From: Puccinellia tenuiflora
Lineage: Eukaryota > Streptophyta > Magnoliopsida > Poales > Poaceae
Direction of reading: 5' to 3'
DNA length: 64,000 nucleotides
NCBI GenBank assembly: GCA_012064385.1
Contig: QRDG01000473.1
Span: 2,992,157-3,056,156, forward strand
Part shown: positions 30,402-40,381 of the stretch, in pieces
Numbering within the stretch: the stretch's first letter is position 1
Layout of the letters: every line of letters starts with the position of its first letter
Position numbers and translations under genes: made by a program
The notes under the pieces: model-generated
The model's database searches: none
Told to the model about the DNA's origin: nothing
What the model saw: the letters and a program-made list of their open reading frames with translations, nothing else

Positions 30402-32893
30402 GTTGAGCTGTCCGCGTGCCGCTGGATATGCGTCAGGGGCTTCTTGCTGCGGCTGCTGCTGCGGATAAAAGCTGCCGCTGCCTGTGCTGGGTTAGCGACT
30501 GCAGGTGCGGGTGCGGGTGCTGCTTGGAGAGCCAGCTGCGTGACTGGTTGCGCTACGGGTGCTGCCTGGGGAGCCAACTGCATGACTGGCTGAGCGACTA
30601 TCTTCTGCATTGCCTGGTATATCCTGCGTGCCTTCTTGCAGTCCTTCAACAGGTGACGGGATCCCCACTTGCCCGTTTCTGGGTTCCTGAACATGTGGTG
30701 CTTGCAAGGTTGCTCGAGCTCTTCCTCCGGAGTCAGCGTGTGCCTCTGCCACTCTCGCTTGCGGCTCCCATCGCCACGGTAGGTGCTGCCACCGCTTCGG
30801 TTGAACTGCCCTTGGCTGTATTGGCGACTCTGGTCGTCGTCGCTTCGACTGTACTGCCTTTGACTGTACTGGCGATTGTTGTCATATGCTTCATTCTCGC
30901 GGGGGGTTTCGAATCCCGCCGCTACTAACTCTATTGAGTCATTGCCGTGGTAACGCGGCTTCTTCTTCTGGCGTCCTTCCCGCCAGTTGCTTGGTCCGGC
31001 CTCGTCTCGTGGAGTATCACGGACCGAGTCCTCTCCGTTTGCCCACTGGTTGGCTATCTTCATGAGGACAATCATGTTTCTCGGCCGGAGCCTACCAAAT
31101 TCCTCGCGGAGGTCGCGGCGGTAGACGCCGTGCATGAAGGCATCCATCACCCGGTCTTCCGAGGTGGCTTCCATGGTGTTGCGGAGCAGGGTCCATCGCT
31201 GGATGTAGGACCGGAGCGGCTCGTCCCGTCCTTGTTTGCATGCTTGGAGCTCGACGAAAGTAGTCGGCCTTGAGTATGTCCCCAGGAAGCTCTTGACGAA
31301 GGCATCCGCGAACTCGTCCCATGTGCTGAAGGCGTCCTTGGGTTGAGTGTTGAGCCACCCGCATGCAGATCCTGTGAGCATCAGCTGGATATACTGCATG
31401 GCTGTAGTCGAAGTACCGCCCTGGCAACTGCAGGCTATGAGGTAGTCCTCCAGCCAGTCTCTCGGGTCCTGCTTTCCGTCGTACTTGACCGCTTCTGCCG
31501 TGAGCTTGAAGCCCTTGGGCATTCTTGTGTCGCGGATGTTGAAGCTGAAGCATGGGGCACCGCGTGGCTCGAATTCGCTATCGTCGCGGTCGTCAGCATT
31601 GGGTGTGCTGACAATCCGCTGGGTGCGGTTGCGGTCTACCGTCCTCTGCGTGATGACGTTGCGGAGGTCTTCGCCTGGCTGCGGCTGTCTTGGAGCTGGG
31701 CCTGCGAGCGCTGCGGGTTCGCGGTCGCGGCGACCCCGATTTTCTTGCGCCCTTTCTGCTGGTGTCTTGTTCGCCAGAGCCTCTTCAACTGCCTTGATGG
31801 ACATGATTTGTTGCTTGTGGAGGAGAGCGCGGGCGTCACCCTCAGGCGGCTGCGTCAGTCGCAGGTATGTTTCGACTGCCATAAGGGCAGCTCCGGGTGT
31901 CTTGGGGACGGGTATCCTGTCCGAGTCTTCAGTCATGTATGACGACTCGAGGTTGCGGGTGATTCCGGCGAGTTTGGCCTCTGTCATCCGGGGCACGCGG
32001 GGCCTGTGGCGCCTTGCTCCTTGTGAGACCTCTGTCGAGGCAGCAGTGAATGAATACGCGGCCCTCCTGGCACTCGCCGCGTCGGCTTCCTCCTTGCGTC
32101 GGAGCAGCTCGGCCTTCTCTGTGCGGAGTCGTTCGCCTTCTTTCCGCAGCAGATACTGGACCGCCAAAAGGTCCTCTCGGGGTGCGTCTGGTGGGGGGTA
32201 TGTGCCCTCCTCAACGTGCTTCAGGGCTCTGATTGCCATGTCGCGGGTGATGGTGAGCCGTGTCTGGTCCGGCATGACCACCTCCAGTGGATATGCGGGT
32301 TCGTCGCCGTTGGTCCGCACCGGGCCGGTCATGTAGAGTTGTGCGGGGTAAACCCGGGAAGTGGGGCTGATGCTCCCACTGCTGCTTCCTTCGTCCGAGC
32401 CGTGCTCGGAGTCGAAAATTGCTCCAACGTGGTGGGTACCACAGTTGCCATTGAAGTTCTTTCCGTAGAGTTTCGCGGCCTTCACCGCGGACGCGAGGAA
32501 TGGAGTCGCTGTCATCGACGCGGGTGCGGTTGGCTTGCGGGTGATCTCGCGACGCGAAGGCGTGGCCGGCGTAGTCGGAGTCGATGTAGATCTTGGCCTT
32601 GTCCGCGACGCGACCAAGGTAGTCGAAGTAGACTTGATCCGCGCAGGGGTCACCGCCGATGCGATCTCCTTGGCAGCCGCAGGTGCGGGTGTCTTGGTCG
32701 CGTCAGGCGCGATCTTTGCCATGGAGGCAGTTGGTGCAATCGAGACGTGCGTGATCTTCACGGCAGTCGAGGATGCGATCATCGCAGTCGCGGTAGATGC
32801 GATCACGGTGGGTGATGTCGTGGTCGTTGTAGTCGTAGCAGATGCGATCTTCGCGGCAGTCGAAGATGCGATCGCTGCATTCGCAGCAGATGC
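30398..32893 (-). CDS. T1 gag polyprotein; natural 5' end lost
   Basis: Open from the junction at 32893 (first ATG at 32806, 802 residues) to a stop at 30398. The N-terminal part is low complexity (repeated IAS/TA units), then charged and coiled. The gag core lies near residues 470-600 (TAMQYIQLMLTGSACGWL, WDEFADAFVKSFLGTY, LRSYIQRWTLLRN). A degenerate CxxH...HxxxxC zinc-type motif is near CKHHMFRNP...HLLKDC, followed by an alanine/proline/glutamine-rich tail. Pol is in the -1 register relative to gag at the overlap. The leader, primer site and probably the true start are missing. Confidence 0.8.
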   Translation of the reverse strand, partial: ASAANAAIASSTAAKIASATTTTTTTSPTVIASTATAMIASSTAVKITHVSIAPTASMAKIAPDATKTPAPAAAKEIASAVTPARIKSTSTTLVASRTRPRSTSTPTTPATPSRREITRKPTAPASMTATPFLASAVKAAKLYGKNFNGNCGTHHVGAIFDSEHGSDEGSSSGSISPTSRVYPAQLYMTGPVRTNGDEPAYPLEVVMPDQTRLTITRDMAIRALKHVEEGTYPPPDAPREDLLAVQYLLRKEGERLRTEKAELLRRKEEADAASARRAAYSFTAASTEVSQGARRHRPRVPRMTEAKLAGITRNLESSYMTEDSDRIPVPKTPGAALMAVETYLRLTQPPEGDARALLHKQQIMSIKAVEEALANKTPAERAQENRGRRDREPAALAGPAPRQPQPGEDLRNVITQRTVDRNRTQRIVSTPNADDRDDSEFEPRGAPCFSFNIRDTRMPKGFKLTAEAVKYDGKQDPRDWLEDYLIACSCQGGTSTTAMQYIQLMLTGSACGWLNTQPKDAFSTWDEFADAFVKSFLGTYSRPTTFVELQACKQGRDEPLRSYIQRWTLLRNTMEATSEDRVMDAFMHGVYRRDLREEFGRLRPRNMIVLMKIANQWANGEDSVRDTPRDEAGPSNWREGRQKKKPRYHGNDSIELVAAGFETPRENEAYDNNRQYSQRQYSRSDDDQSRQYSQGQFNRSGGSTYRGDGSRKREWQRHTLTPEEELEQPCKHHMFRNPETGKWGSRHLLKDCKKARRIYQAMQKIVAQPVMQLAPQAAPVAQPVTQLALQAAPAPAPAVANPAQAAAAFIRSSSRSKKPLTHIQRHADSST
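32650..32893. repeat. Degenerate GATGCGATC minisatellite at the 5' end of T1 gag
   Basis: At least five copies of GATGCGATC spaced 20-45 bases (near 32773, 32797, 32842, 32863, 32887), plus looser ones further left. On the sense strand they encode IAS-type alanine/serine repeats. The last copy is where the foreign 97-bp segment begins. Confidence 0.7.
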
Positions 32894-32990
32894 GATTTGG
32901 TTTGGAAATTATCTTATTCGTTTACATCCTAATTCTTAAGTCTTATAAACTGAGTTTCTCTGTTCCTAATTGAAGGATGTTTTTTATGAC
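32894..32990. repeat. 97-bp copy of host flank inside T1, next to its 5' LTR
   Basis: Identical by eye to 19924-20020, including the terminal ATGAC. It occupies the place where the primer-binding site and leader should be. The junction with gag shares GAT with the host sequence. Confidence 0.95.
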
Positions 32991-33449
32991 TGACGAGGTT
33001 GTGACTCGGCAAATCCCTGGGTTGAGCACCCCGGATTGATTGAGGGGGAGAGAGGTGAGCGCTGGTGATCACGACGGCTAACAGGCGAGGTTTTACCCAG
33101 GTTCAGGCTCCCGGAGGATAACACCCTACTTCCTGCTTGTCTGGTATTGATATTGAGCGTGGCTACAATGGCGAGATGGAGATCTCGCTAGGGTGAGCTG
33201 GCGGCTATGAGCTGGGGTCGAGTTACCCTAGACGAGGGACCCTCCCAGCCTTTATATGATAGGCTGGGTCTCGGGTGAACGGTGCCGATGGCACTTATAG
33301 GACGATCAAGGCTGATGACCTAACGTCGACTACCTTGGGCCGCACGTCGTCCTTCTTGGGCCTTCCTTGGACCCTCGCCGTAGGATTGATGGACTCGGCG
33401 TGACCCAGGTATCACCACCGTGGGGTAATCAAAGAGTAACCCCACGACA
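32991..33449 (-). repeat. T1 5' LTR (459 bp)
   Basis: Plus-strand ends are TGACGAGGTTG and CCCCACGACA, flanked on both sides by ATGAC, so by itself it has the structure of a solo LTR. Confidence 0.93.
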
Positions 33450-34101
33450 ATGACTAAATAAACTGAAAAATATCTAAAAAGAACTCTTTAACATAACGCG
33501 AACCGTCCCCCTTCGCCCCGAGAGTCAGGAGAGGCGATTAGGGTCCCCCGTCTCCCGTTGGCGACGCCACCGTCAATCTGCCCCGCCTCTGTGGCCTGGC
33601 CATGTAGGCGCGGTGGATCTAGGCCCTCGTCGGTGGGAGGGCTCCGTTTTTCTTGTTTTCGTGTCCATGTTTGCTGGGGCGGCATTCTGCTGGTGGTGGC
33701 AGTGCTTCTTGGAATAACGTCTTTCCGGTTTCAGCCCCATCTCGACGACGACGTCGAGAAGATTTTGGGAGTGGTGTAGTTCTCGAGGACTTCTTCTGGC
33801 GGTGGCGTTCTCCGGATCGTCATGGAGCTTCATTGGCGGTTTATCCTTCTTCTTCGGCTCCTGGACGTTTGTGGTCTTCTTGACCCGTTTAGCGACTTTC
33901 CGTCCGCATCCAACAACGTCAGACCGCCTTTGGGAGGAGCGGCAGCGGCGGCGTGCCGTCGACACGGTCTAGGGGTTGAAGACGAAGAGCATCCAACGAT
34001 CTCATTGTAATTTTCGTTTGTGTTTGGGTGTTTTGTACTGTTCGGTGTTTTTTTAACGCCAGGCTACTTTTCGCAAAAAAATGCTGAAATAAATCTACCT
34101 A

Positions 34102-34150
34102 CTCCCTCCGATTCATAAAAAGTGTTGTCCACTTAGTATAAAGTTAGTAT
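34102..34150. mobile_element. Half Stowaway MITE
   Basis: CTCCCTCCGATTCATAAAAA preceded by TA (34100-34101), the same left end as the MITE at 18272. No matching right end is found downstream, so it is truncated. Confidence 0.7.
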
Positions 34151-34740
34151 TTTTTCTCTATCTCAATCACTCCCAGCCTAAAGATTACCTCTCTTATAAT
34201 CCGATCGAATTAGACGCTACTAGCAATCAGTAGAAGCACCTCTCATATCTCCCTCTCCTCTCATTTTCTAGCAAAAACAGACCTAGAAGACCCCAATCAG
34301 CAGCCGATTCCTCTGATTCTTTCGAACAAGCTAAGCACGAGCGACCACCTCCCCTCGTCTCGTCTCCCTCGTCCGCCGACACACCACCAAATCGAGCGGC
34401 CTCCGCCTCCTCGTTCTCCATTTTTTTTCAGGTAGGACGCAGCACAAGGAAGAAAAAGATGAAGACCTGCAAATTTTCCTTCCGGCGGCGGCGGCGGCGG
34501 CGCAGTACAGGAAGAAGAGGAAACCCCTCGCGATTTCTCCTTCCGAGCAGCGCGGGATGGACCGGCGCGACCTGCCTACCCTTCCCAAGGTTCGCAAATT
34601 AGTCTCGCATGGTGATTAGGGTGACTCTCTATTTTTTCCTTGTGCGTTGGTGACTGGGTTGGAGGGATTTTTTTCGCCCAAACAAGTCATCAAATTTCGA
34701 TTCGGTGACCCAGATAGCTGCTACATTAGACTTGCTCTAA

Positions 34741-34914
34741 TACACTACTCATCCCAGGACTTCTGCGTATATATATAATTTGAAGTAAAGAGAATACGGT
34801 AGACAACCGTAAGTTCAACAAAAAAATTAGGAAGTTCTTTTACACAACGAGAGTAGAACTAGAAGGCCATTGTTGATAGTATACAGGAGCTGATTTTACT
34901 CCCTGGCACATATG
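34741..34914. repeat. Diverged direct repeat, copy 1
   Basis: Shares TACACTACT..ATCCCAGGACTT and TTTACACAACGAGAGTAGAACTAGA-type blocks with 35269-35436, with small indels between them. Confidence 0.8.
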
Positions 34915-35268
34915 GTAATTTTTGTGACGTCAAATTTCACTTCGCCTAGAACTAGCTTTGCACTGGTGAGCATGGCATATTGACGAGTTGTCTTCATCTT
35001 CAAGAACTAGTTGTTTGTAAAACATTTATTTATTCTAGGATAACATAATTTTCTTTAGAAGCCTCTAACAACGAATTCTGCCCTCGAAGGTTTCCACAAT
35101 CAATGGCCGTTCTGCTTTCATATAGTATATGTCATCCTAGGACTGATGAATAGTTGCAGTGCCTCAAATGGATTCTAACAAATAATGTAGTTGATTTGAG
35201 GCTGATGTGATTACCTCCTGGTTCATTGTTGGGGATAAGCATACCACAGGAGCTTTCTATACAGAAAC

Positions 35269-35436
35269 TACACTACTGATCCCAGGACTTTTGCAAATAT
35301 AAATTCAAGTAAATAGTATACGGTAGAGAACTATAAGTTCAGCAAAAATACAAGCTCTTTTACACAACGAGAGTAGAACTAGATGGCCCTTGTTTCTAAT
35401 ATACAAGAGCAGAGAGCTTACTTCCTAGCACATATG
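35269..35436. repeat. Diverged direct repeat, copy 2
   Basis: Second copy of the segment at 34741-34914. It ends less than 100 bases from the stop codon of the YUCCA-like gene and so probably overlaps its 3' UTR. Confidence 0.8.
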
Positions 35437-35522
35437 AGCCTTGACATGAAGATGTCTCAAAGATATCAGTAGTCTAACACACTTGGCCCCTTAAACTACA
35501 TATAGAAAGGCTAATTTAGCCC

Positions 35523-36937
35523 TACATAGAGCCTATCACAGATTTTATGTCATTGGCGATATTCTTGGCATCCGCGGCAATACCAGCCAAGCCTCTCCTC
35601 GCCAATCCAGCACAATAGAGCCTATTTTCACCTTTCCAATGGTTTGGATATTCTTTGGTCGGCAGTCCATTGTCATTTAACATGCTCTCACCATTCTGCA
35701 CTCATAAATAGCATATAACTTGGTTAGAAGATCTAACAAGTGTCGCTTAAAATGGAATCTTACTTAGGAAAAAAAATCAATTGATAGTACCTTGAGCCAC
35801 ATATTTGCTGTGCTCTTGTATCCAGTTGCAAACACGATTGCGTCAAATGAGATTTCGTCCCCGCTTTGAAATTTAACTATATTGCTCATGATCTTACTAA
35901 TGCTTCCTTGAACCTATAAGAGGTAAAGAAAATGTTAATAAACTGGCATAGTAAAATATATAAGATTTATATCATGTCCGAGGATATACTTACTTGGATG
36001 ATGCCTTTTTTTATCAACCCAACAGTGCCAACATCAATCACAGCGGATCGGCCTGTTTTTGACTTGAGTATCATTGGGCCCATTTTTGGCATTGTGATGC
36101 CATGCCTTGATAGGTCTCCAAAAATGAATTTGGCTGCCGTAACCAGGAGGTTATCCACTAGATACAGTGGAAGATGGTTGGCTAGTGTCATACCCAACCG
36201 CATTAGTTCCTTTGTCATTACCTGAATCTGCAGCCACAAATGCAAGATAAAAAATATCATTCTGGTGGTAATAATACTAAGAAATTGTACCTCTGTTACC
36301 AAATAAAATTATGTAGTGAACATACCGGGCTTCGTATAACAATCGAAGTATTGGCACCATGGGTCGCAAGGTCGTAAGCGATTTCCATCCCAGAGTTGCC
36401 AGATCCGATGACCAACACGCTCTTACCGGAGAAGCTCTTGCCTGACTTGTACCTTGACGAGTGGATGGCCTCACCCGGAAAACTGTCCAGTCCAGGGATC
36501 ACTGGAATATTCTCTGCACTATTTTCACCACTTGCCACAACAAGGAACTTTGCAATAAAGTTCATTGTTGTACACTCTGCCATGTCACGAGCCACTATAG
36601 ACCAACACTTGTTATCATTGTCATATGTGGATGACTCCACGCTAGTGAGATACTTGGGTTGAATATTGAAACGCATCATATAGTCATCCAAGTACTTGAC
36701 AAACATGGCTTTTGGTATGTATGTTGGTGCATCTGATGGGTATGACATGTGCGGTAACTCACAGAACTCTTTTGCAAGATGCAACTTCAAGCGATCGTAA
36801 GCGCGGTTACGCCAAAGTGACGCGCTGCAGTCCTCGCGCTCGACGATGACATAGGGAATAGAGAATTGGGTAAGGCACGCTGCCGTCGCGAGACCTGCTG
36901 GACCAGCACCAACAATCAGCACGGCAACGTTCTCCAT
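35523..36937 (-). CDS. YUC: YUCCA-type flavin-containing monooxygenase (indole-3-pyruvate monooxygenase)
   Basis: Exons on the minus strand are 36937-36326, 36227-35994, 35913-35791 and 35696-35523. All introns are GT...AG, 80-98 bases and phase 0; the product is 380 residues. It has the FAD motif GAGPAG (10-15), the FMO signature FPGEAIHSSRY (153-163), the NADPH motif GSGNSG (178-183) and FATGY (310-314). Length and motifs fit the short YUCCA10/11-like branch. YUCCA enzymes convert indole-3-pyruvate to indole-3-acetic acid using NADPH and oxygen, the final step of the main auxin pathway; I infer that activity from family membership. The start at 36937 is preferred over an in-frame ATG at 37093 because TATA-like sequences at 37056-37078 lie between them and residues start directly at the FAD fold. 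No break is seen: this is the only intact host gene in the window. Confidence 0.92.
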
Positions 36938-37055
36938 TGCAAGGACGTGATTGGCAAAGTTATGGGATCGGGGTGCTGGTAGGCTAGAAGATTTAGAATA
37001 TGAAGAGGTGTTTGTCGCTGGGTGCTGGCTGGATGAATCTTTGGATGAGATGGCC

Positions 37056-37078
37056 TCATATATATGAGGGATATATAT
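37056..37078 (-). promoter_or_regulatory. TATA region of the YUCCA-like gene
   Basis: CATATATATG (37056-37065) and GATATATATGC (37070-37080), about 120-140 bases upstream of the ATG at 36937. Either could be the TATA box. Confidence 0.5.
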
Positions 37079-37093
37079 GCTTGTTGATGTCAT

Positions 37094-39462
37094 CTATCAA
37101 TTCGGTTTCGTGTATGCTTCCAGATTAAGGGGCGTAGAAAAAAGGTAATGATCAATTAGCCGATATAACCTGCTCTATCCAGATCCTCTATTAATTGGAA
37201 TGTTATAAATGCCATTGTTCGTGAAAGTATGTCCTGATACAGAATAGGTAAGAAACTATATATCTTGATTGTCTACATTCTTTTGGAAACTTACCAGCCA
37301 TACTTGGTATGTTTACCGTACAGTTGATTAGCGTTTCTTTCCTTACCTATTGTCATCAATGAAAATATTTAGGAAAACGCTTGGTATCATCCGACCGATC
37401 GGCGCGCTCCGATCGGTCGCCTCGCGCTGAGAACGCGCAGCTAGCTAGTTGCCCTTTTTCGTTCTCCCTCTCGCGTGACCTCATGCATCACTACCTGTTT
37501 TTTTTTTAAAAAAAAAACTCATGCATGCACTGCCCCTATGCCTCTGTTCCTGACATGGGTGGGCCTCAAACGGTTGGGATTTTTTTACTACGGATATGTG
37601 TGTGTGATAAGAAAGGACGCATGCACACCGTTCCAATCCATGCATCCAAACCTAGCTAGCTAGTTTTGGCATCTTTTTTTTTTATTTGAGGAACTTGCTA
37701 GCTACACTAGCTTGTTGTGTCTGTGTATACTTAGCTCCTTTGTCACGAGGCCTGCTCCGTTGCCGCTCCAACGTGCCACTGACAGTAGGATCGCGTCATC
37801 GACGGTGTCGACACTTTCAACAGTAGGTACAGTCGCTAACCATACTACCTAATGTAGTGACGACACCACGATGGTAAGACCAGAGCCGGTGGCACGTACT
37901 GTGACGATGCCGCCGCCTACGGGAACGGTGAACGTGATTTTAATAGGCAGCTTGGAGATGGTGATGTTGGTGTTGGTGGAGGACGTGCTGGGAATGTGTG
38001 ATGCTGCATACGCTCACCCGATATGTTGCGAGTGCACACGCCAAATGTTGTGAAAGCACACATGAGTTGTTGCATGGTTTTCTGAACATTTTCTACAAGT
38101 TGTGTTTTTCTTGTGTTTTTTTCTGTTGCATAAGTGTTTTACAAATGTAGCAAACATGTATGAATTTTGTTGTGAAAACAGACGCGAGATGTTGTAAGGT
38201 TTTCCGATCGTTCGCTACATGTTGTGTTTTCCTTGGCTTTTGGATGTTGCCTAAGTGCATTAAATTTGTAAAAAATGTGTATGAGTTTTGTTGTGTAAGA
38301 AGATGCGAGATGTTGCAAGTTTTTCTAGTTGTTGGCTACATGTTGTATTTTCTCGGGTTTTGGATGTTGCATAAGTGCTTTAATTTTGTAAAATGATTGT
38401 ATGATTTTTGTTGTGAAAACAAACACGAGATGTTGCTAGTTATTCTGATCGTTTTCTACATGTTGTGTTGTCTCAGCTTTTGGATGTTGTATAAGTGCTT
38501 TAAATTTGTAACATACTTGTATGAGTTTTGTTGTGAAAGCACACACGAGATGCTGCTAGTTATCTGATCGTTTGCTACATATATTTTTCGGCTTTCGGAT
38601 GTCACACAAGTGCTATTAATTTGTAACAAACTAGCGTGTATTTTGTTGCGAAAACAAATACAATTAAGATGTTTATAATGTTTTCTGGTCGTTTGCTGCA
38701 AAGGGATTTTGAAATATTGTGAAATATCGATATGCCGCATTACTATTTCAAAATATCACGAAACATTTTGTATTGTTTTCTTAACTTCTTCTGAAAAATA
38801 ATTGCGAAGATTTGGTGAAGTATTTATTTTTTCTTTGTCGGGGAGGATATTTATTGCGAAAAACGGATGTTGTACATGTTTAATTTTTTTGTCGCATAAG
38901 TGATTCTAGATTTATTTTTAATTTGTCCGATATTAGTCGGCTGACACATTTAACAACAATGCAACATTTTAGTGTCGTTGGTTAAATATGTTGATTGCAT
39001 TTATTTATTTTGTTACAAATGGCGACACACTTTTTGACATTTTCTGCGAACATATGATGGTTTGATGCATAGGTTGTGTTTTTTTTTTGCAACAATGGCT
39101 TGATCAAAATGTTTCAAAAAAAATCACAAGGATATAGATTTATTTTTAAATCTAGCAATTTGTAGCTACTACGTGGAGCTACTAGTAACGTGTAGACAAT
39201 AGTATAGCTAGCTAGATCCGATGGGTTGCACCCACGTGTAGGAATGGTAGCAGGGCGATGCGTGCCTGGGCTTGGGCTAGCTAGCTAGTAGGTCGCATGC
39301 ATGCGGCACCGGACGCGATGCCGCGAGGCAGACGTGGGCTACGCAACGGTGCGGCAGCATGCATTAGCAAAGTTGGGTCCACCCGTGTGCGGAAACGACC
39401 GATTTTTTGTTTAAAATCATCCGACCGACGCCTAGCACTCGCCAAATATTTATAGGACAAAT
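37094..39462. other. 5' flank of the YUCCA-like gene: low-copy and repeat-derived DNA
   Basis: No gene. A GC-rich stretch with ATCGGTCGCC-type motifs (37385-37450) resembles ends of grass DNA transposons. The ~120-bp T-rich tandem array at 38040-38705 follows, then GCTAGCTAG-rich sequence (39190-39300). The phrase ATCATCCGACCGA occurs near both 37387 and 39417, and CAGTTGATTAG..TTTCTTTCCTTAC near 37318 and 39794. This suggests that an old duplication or insertion spans this interval. Confidence 0.45.
38040..38705. repeat. ~120-bp tandem repeat, 5-6 diverged copies
   Basis: The phrase CGAGATGTTGYNAGTT recurs at about 38184, 38305, 38425, 38545 and (diverged) 38665, each followed by CGTTNGCTACATGTTGTGTT and GGATGTTGCATAAGTGCTTT. 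Copies are diverged and T/G-rich on the plus strand. The array lies 1.1-1.8 kb upstream of the YUCCA-like start codon. Confidence 0.85.
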
Positions 39463-39477
39463 ATATGCACGGTACAG

Positions 39478-39782
39478 TTTTTTTTTTTTTTGCTAAACCC
39501 AGTACAACGCAAGCGCTCATATACACGTGCACACACTCACCCCTATGAACATACGCACGCACACCCTACCCCTATGAGCACCTCCGAGAGACCGAGTCGG
39601 CGGGTCGAGTCTTGAGATTGACGAAGTCACCACGGGCGCCTCGCTGTCAACGGGAACGTCGCCTCCCACTGAAGAATATTCCGCCTTAAATGAGAAAACA
39701 CCAACGTCAAACCTAGGGCTTGAACTCTGATGGGCCGGGGGTACAACCACCCTCCTAACCATCTTGCCACAGGCAAGTTCTC
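39478..39782 (-). mobile_element. Au-like tRNA-derived SINE (305 bp)
   Basis: Flanked by an exact 15-bp target duplication ATATGCACGGTACAG (39463-39477 and 39783-39797). On the minus strand it starts GAACTTGCCTGTGGCAAGATG, with a Pol III A box TGGCAAGATGG and a B box AGTTCAAGCCC. It ends in a run of 14 A (the plus-strand T run 39478-39491). The tail with GTGTGCGTGCGTATG and TATATGAGCGCTTG fits the Au SINE family of grasses from memory. Confidence 0.92.
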
Positions 39783-40381
39783 ATATGCACGGTACAGTTG
39801 ATTAGTGTTTCTTTCCTTACTTACGTCATCAATGAAAATTAATAGAGGTATATCTTATCCAAATGTTGATGCATGGTGGACAAAGATATGTACAGAGTAT
39901 ATATTATCCAAATGTTTCTTACCTTTCCTGCACTTGGTAGGATAAGGACGAGTCAACGTTCCTCAACATTTTGAGAAAAACGGTTTCCCAACATGCATAT
40001 ATAGACAGAATATTATTACCCTAGTGCCAATATGAGGCTTTAGCACGGAGATTAAGTGCATCATCGCTTCATCGCTTGCCAGCATTCCGCATTAGACTAA
40101 GCAGACCACAAGATTTCTCCGTAGCTAGAGAAAATTGCAAAAAATCTATGTTTCAAAAGAGCACAAATCTTATAAAAAATCAACCGGTCTTGCGTAATAC
40201 TTGGGACTAATCGGCGAACTTACGCTGGCTAGTGGCTAAAGATGTTTCTGATCGGTGTATCTTGCCGTTAGGCTGACGTGGCACGAGGAAAATGGTCAAG
40301 GGAGAGGGCTATGAGACTGATTCTAAAATTTTGGTATTTTTTTACAATTTAGAAGGACCAACTTATCGGAAATTCACAATG

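Larger units (their letters stand above)
20021..33449 (-). mobile_element. T1: Tat/Retand-type Ty3 retrotransposon with antisense genes and a rearranged 5' end
   Basis: LTRs are 32991-33449 (5') and 20021-20481 (3'), with target duplication ATGAC at 20016-20020 and 33450-33454, and again at 32986-32990. The order on the minus strand is gag, protease, RT, RNase H, second RNase H, integrase (Ty3 order). The YVDD RT, the DGG protease and the extra archaeal-type RNase H fit the Tat lineage. Between integrase and the 3' LTR lie two plus-strand intron-containing genes and a tandem array. The primer-binding site and leader are absent: the 5' LTR is preceded internally by a 97-bp copy of host flank. 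Pol has three in-frame stops and one frameshift. Confidence 0.9.
33455..35522. other. Non-coding interval 3' of the YUCCA-like gene
   Basis: 33480-34080 is GC-rich and ends in a T-run/A-run region (about 34040-34082), possibly the remnant of a retroposed sequence. 34102-34150 is one end of a Stowaway MITE. 34240-34600 is a GC-rich leader-like stretch with a CGG run (about 34483-34502). A ~170-bp segment is present twice (34741-34914, 35269-35436). Confidence 0.5.

Noticed and set aside
33558..33965. Overlapping frames on both strands in GC-rich DNA
   Set aside because: No domain, conflicting frames and a retroposon-like 3' end; not supported as a gene.
37091..37093. Upstream in-frame ATG for the YUCCA-like gene
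   Set aside because: TATA-like sequences lie between it and the ATG at 36937, and the added 52 residues are low complexity with no place in the family.
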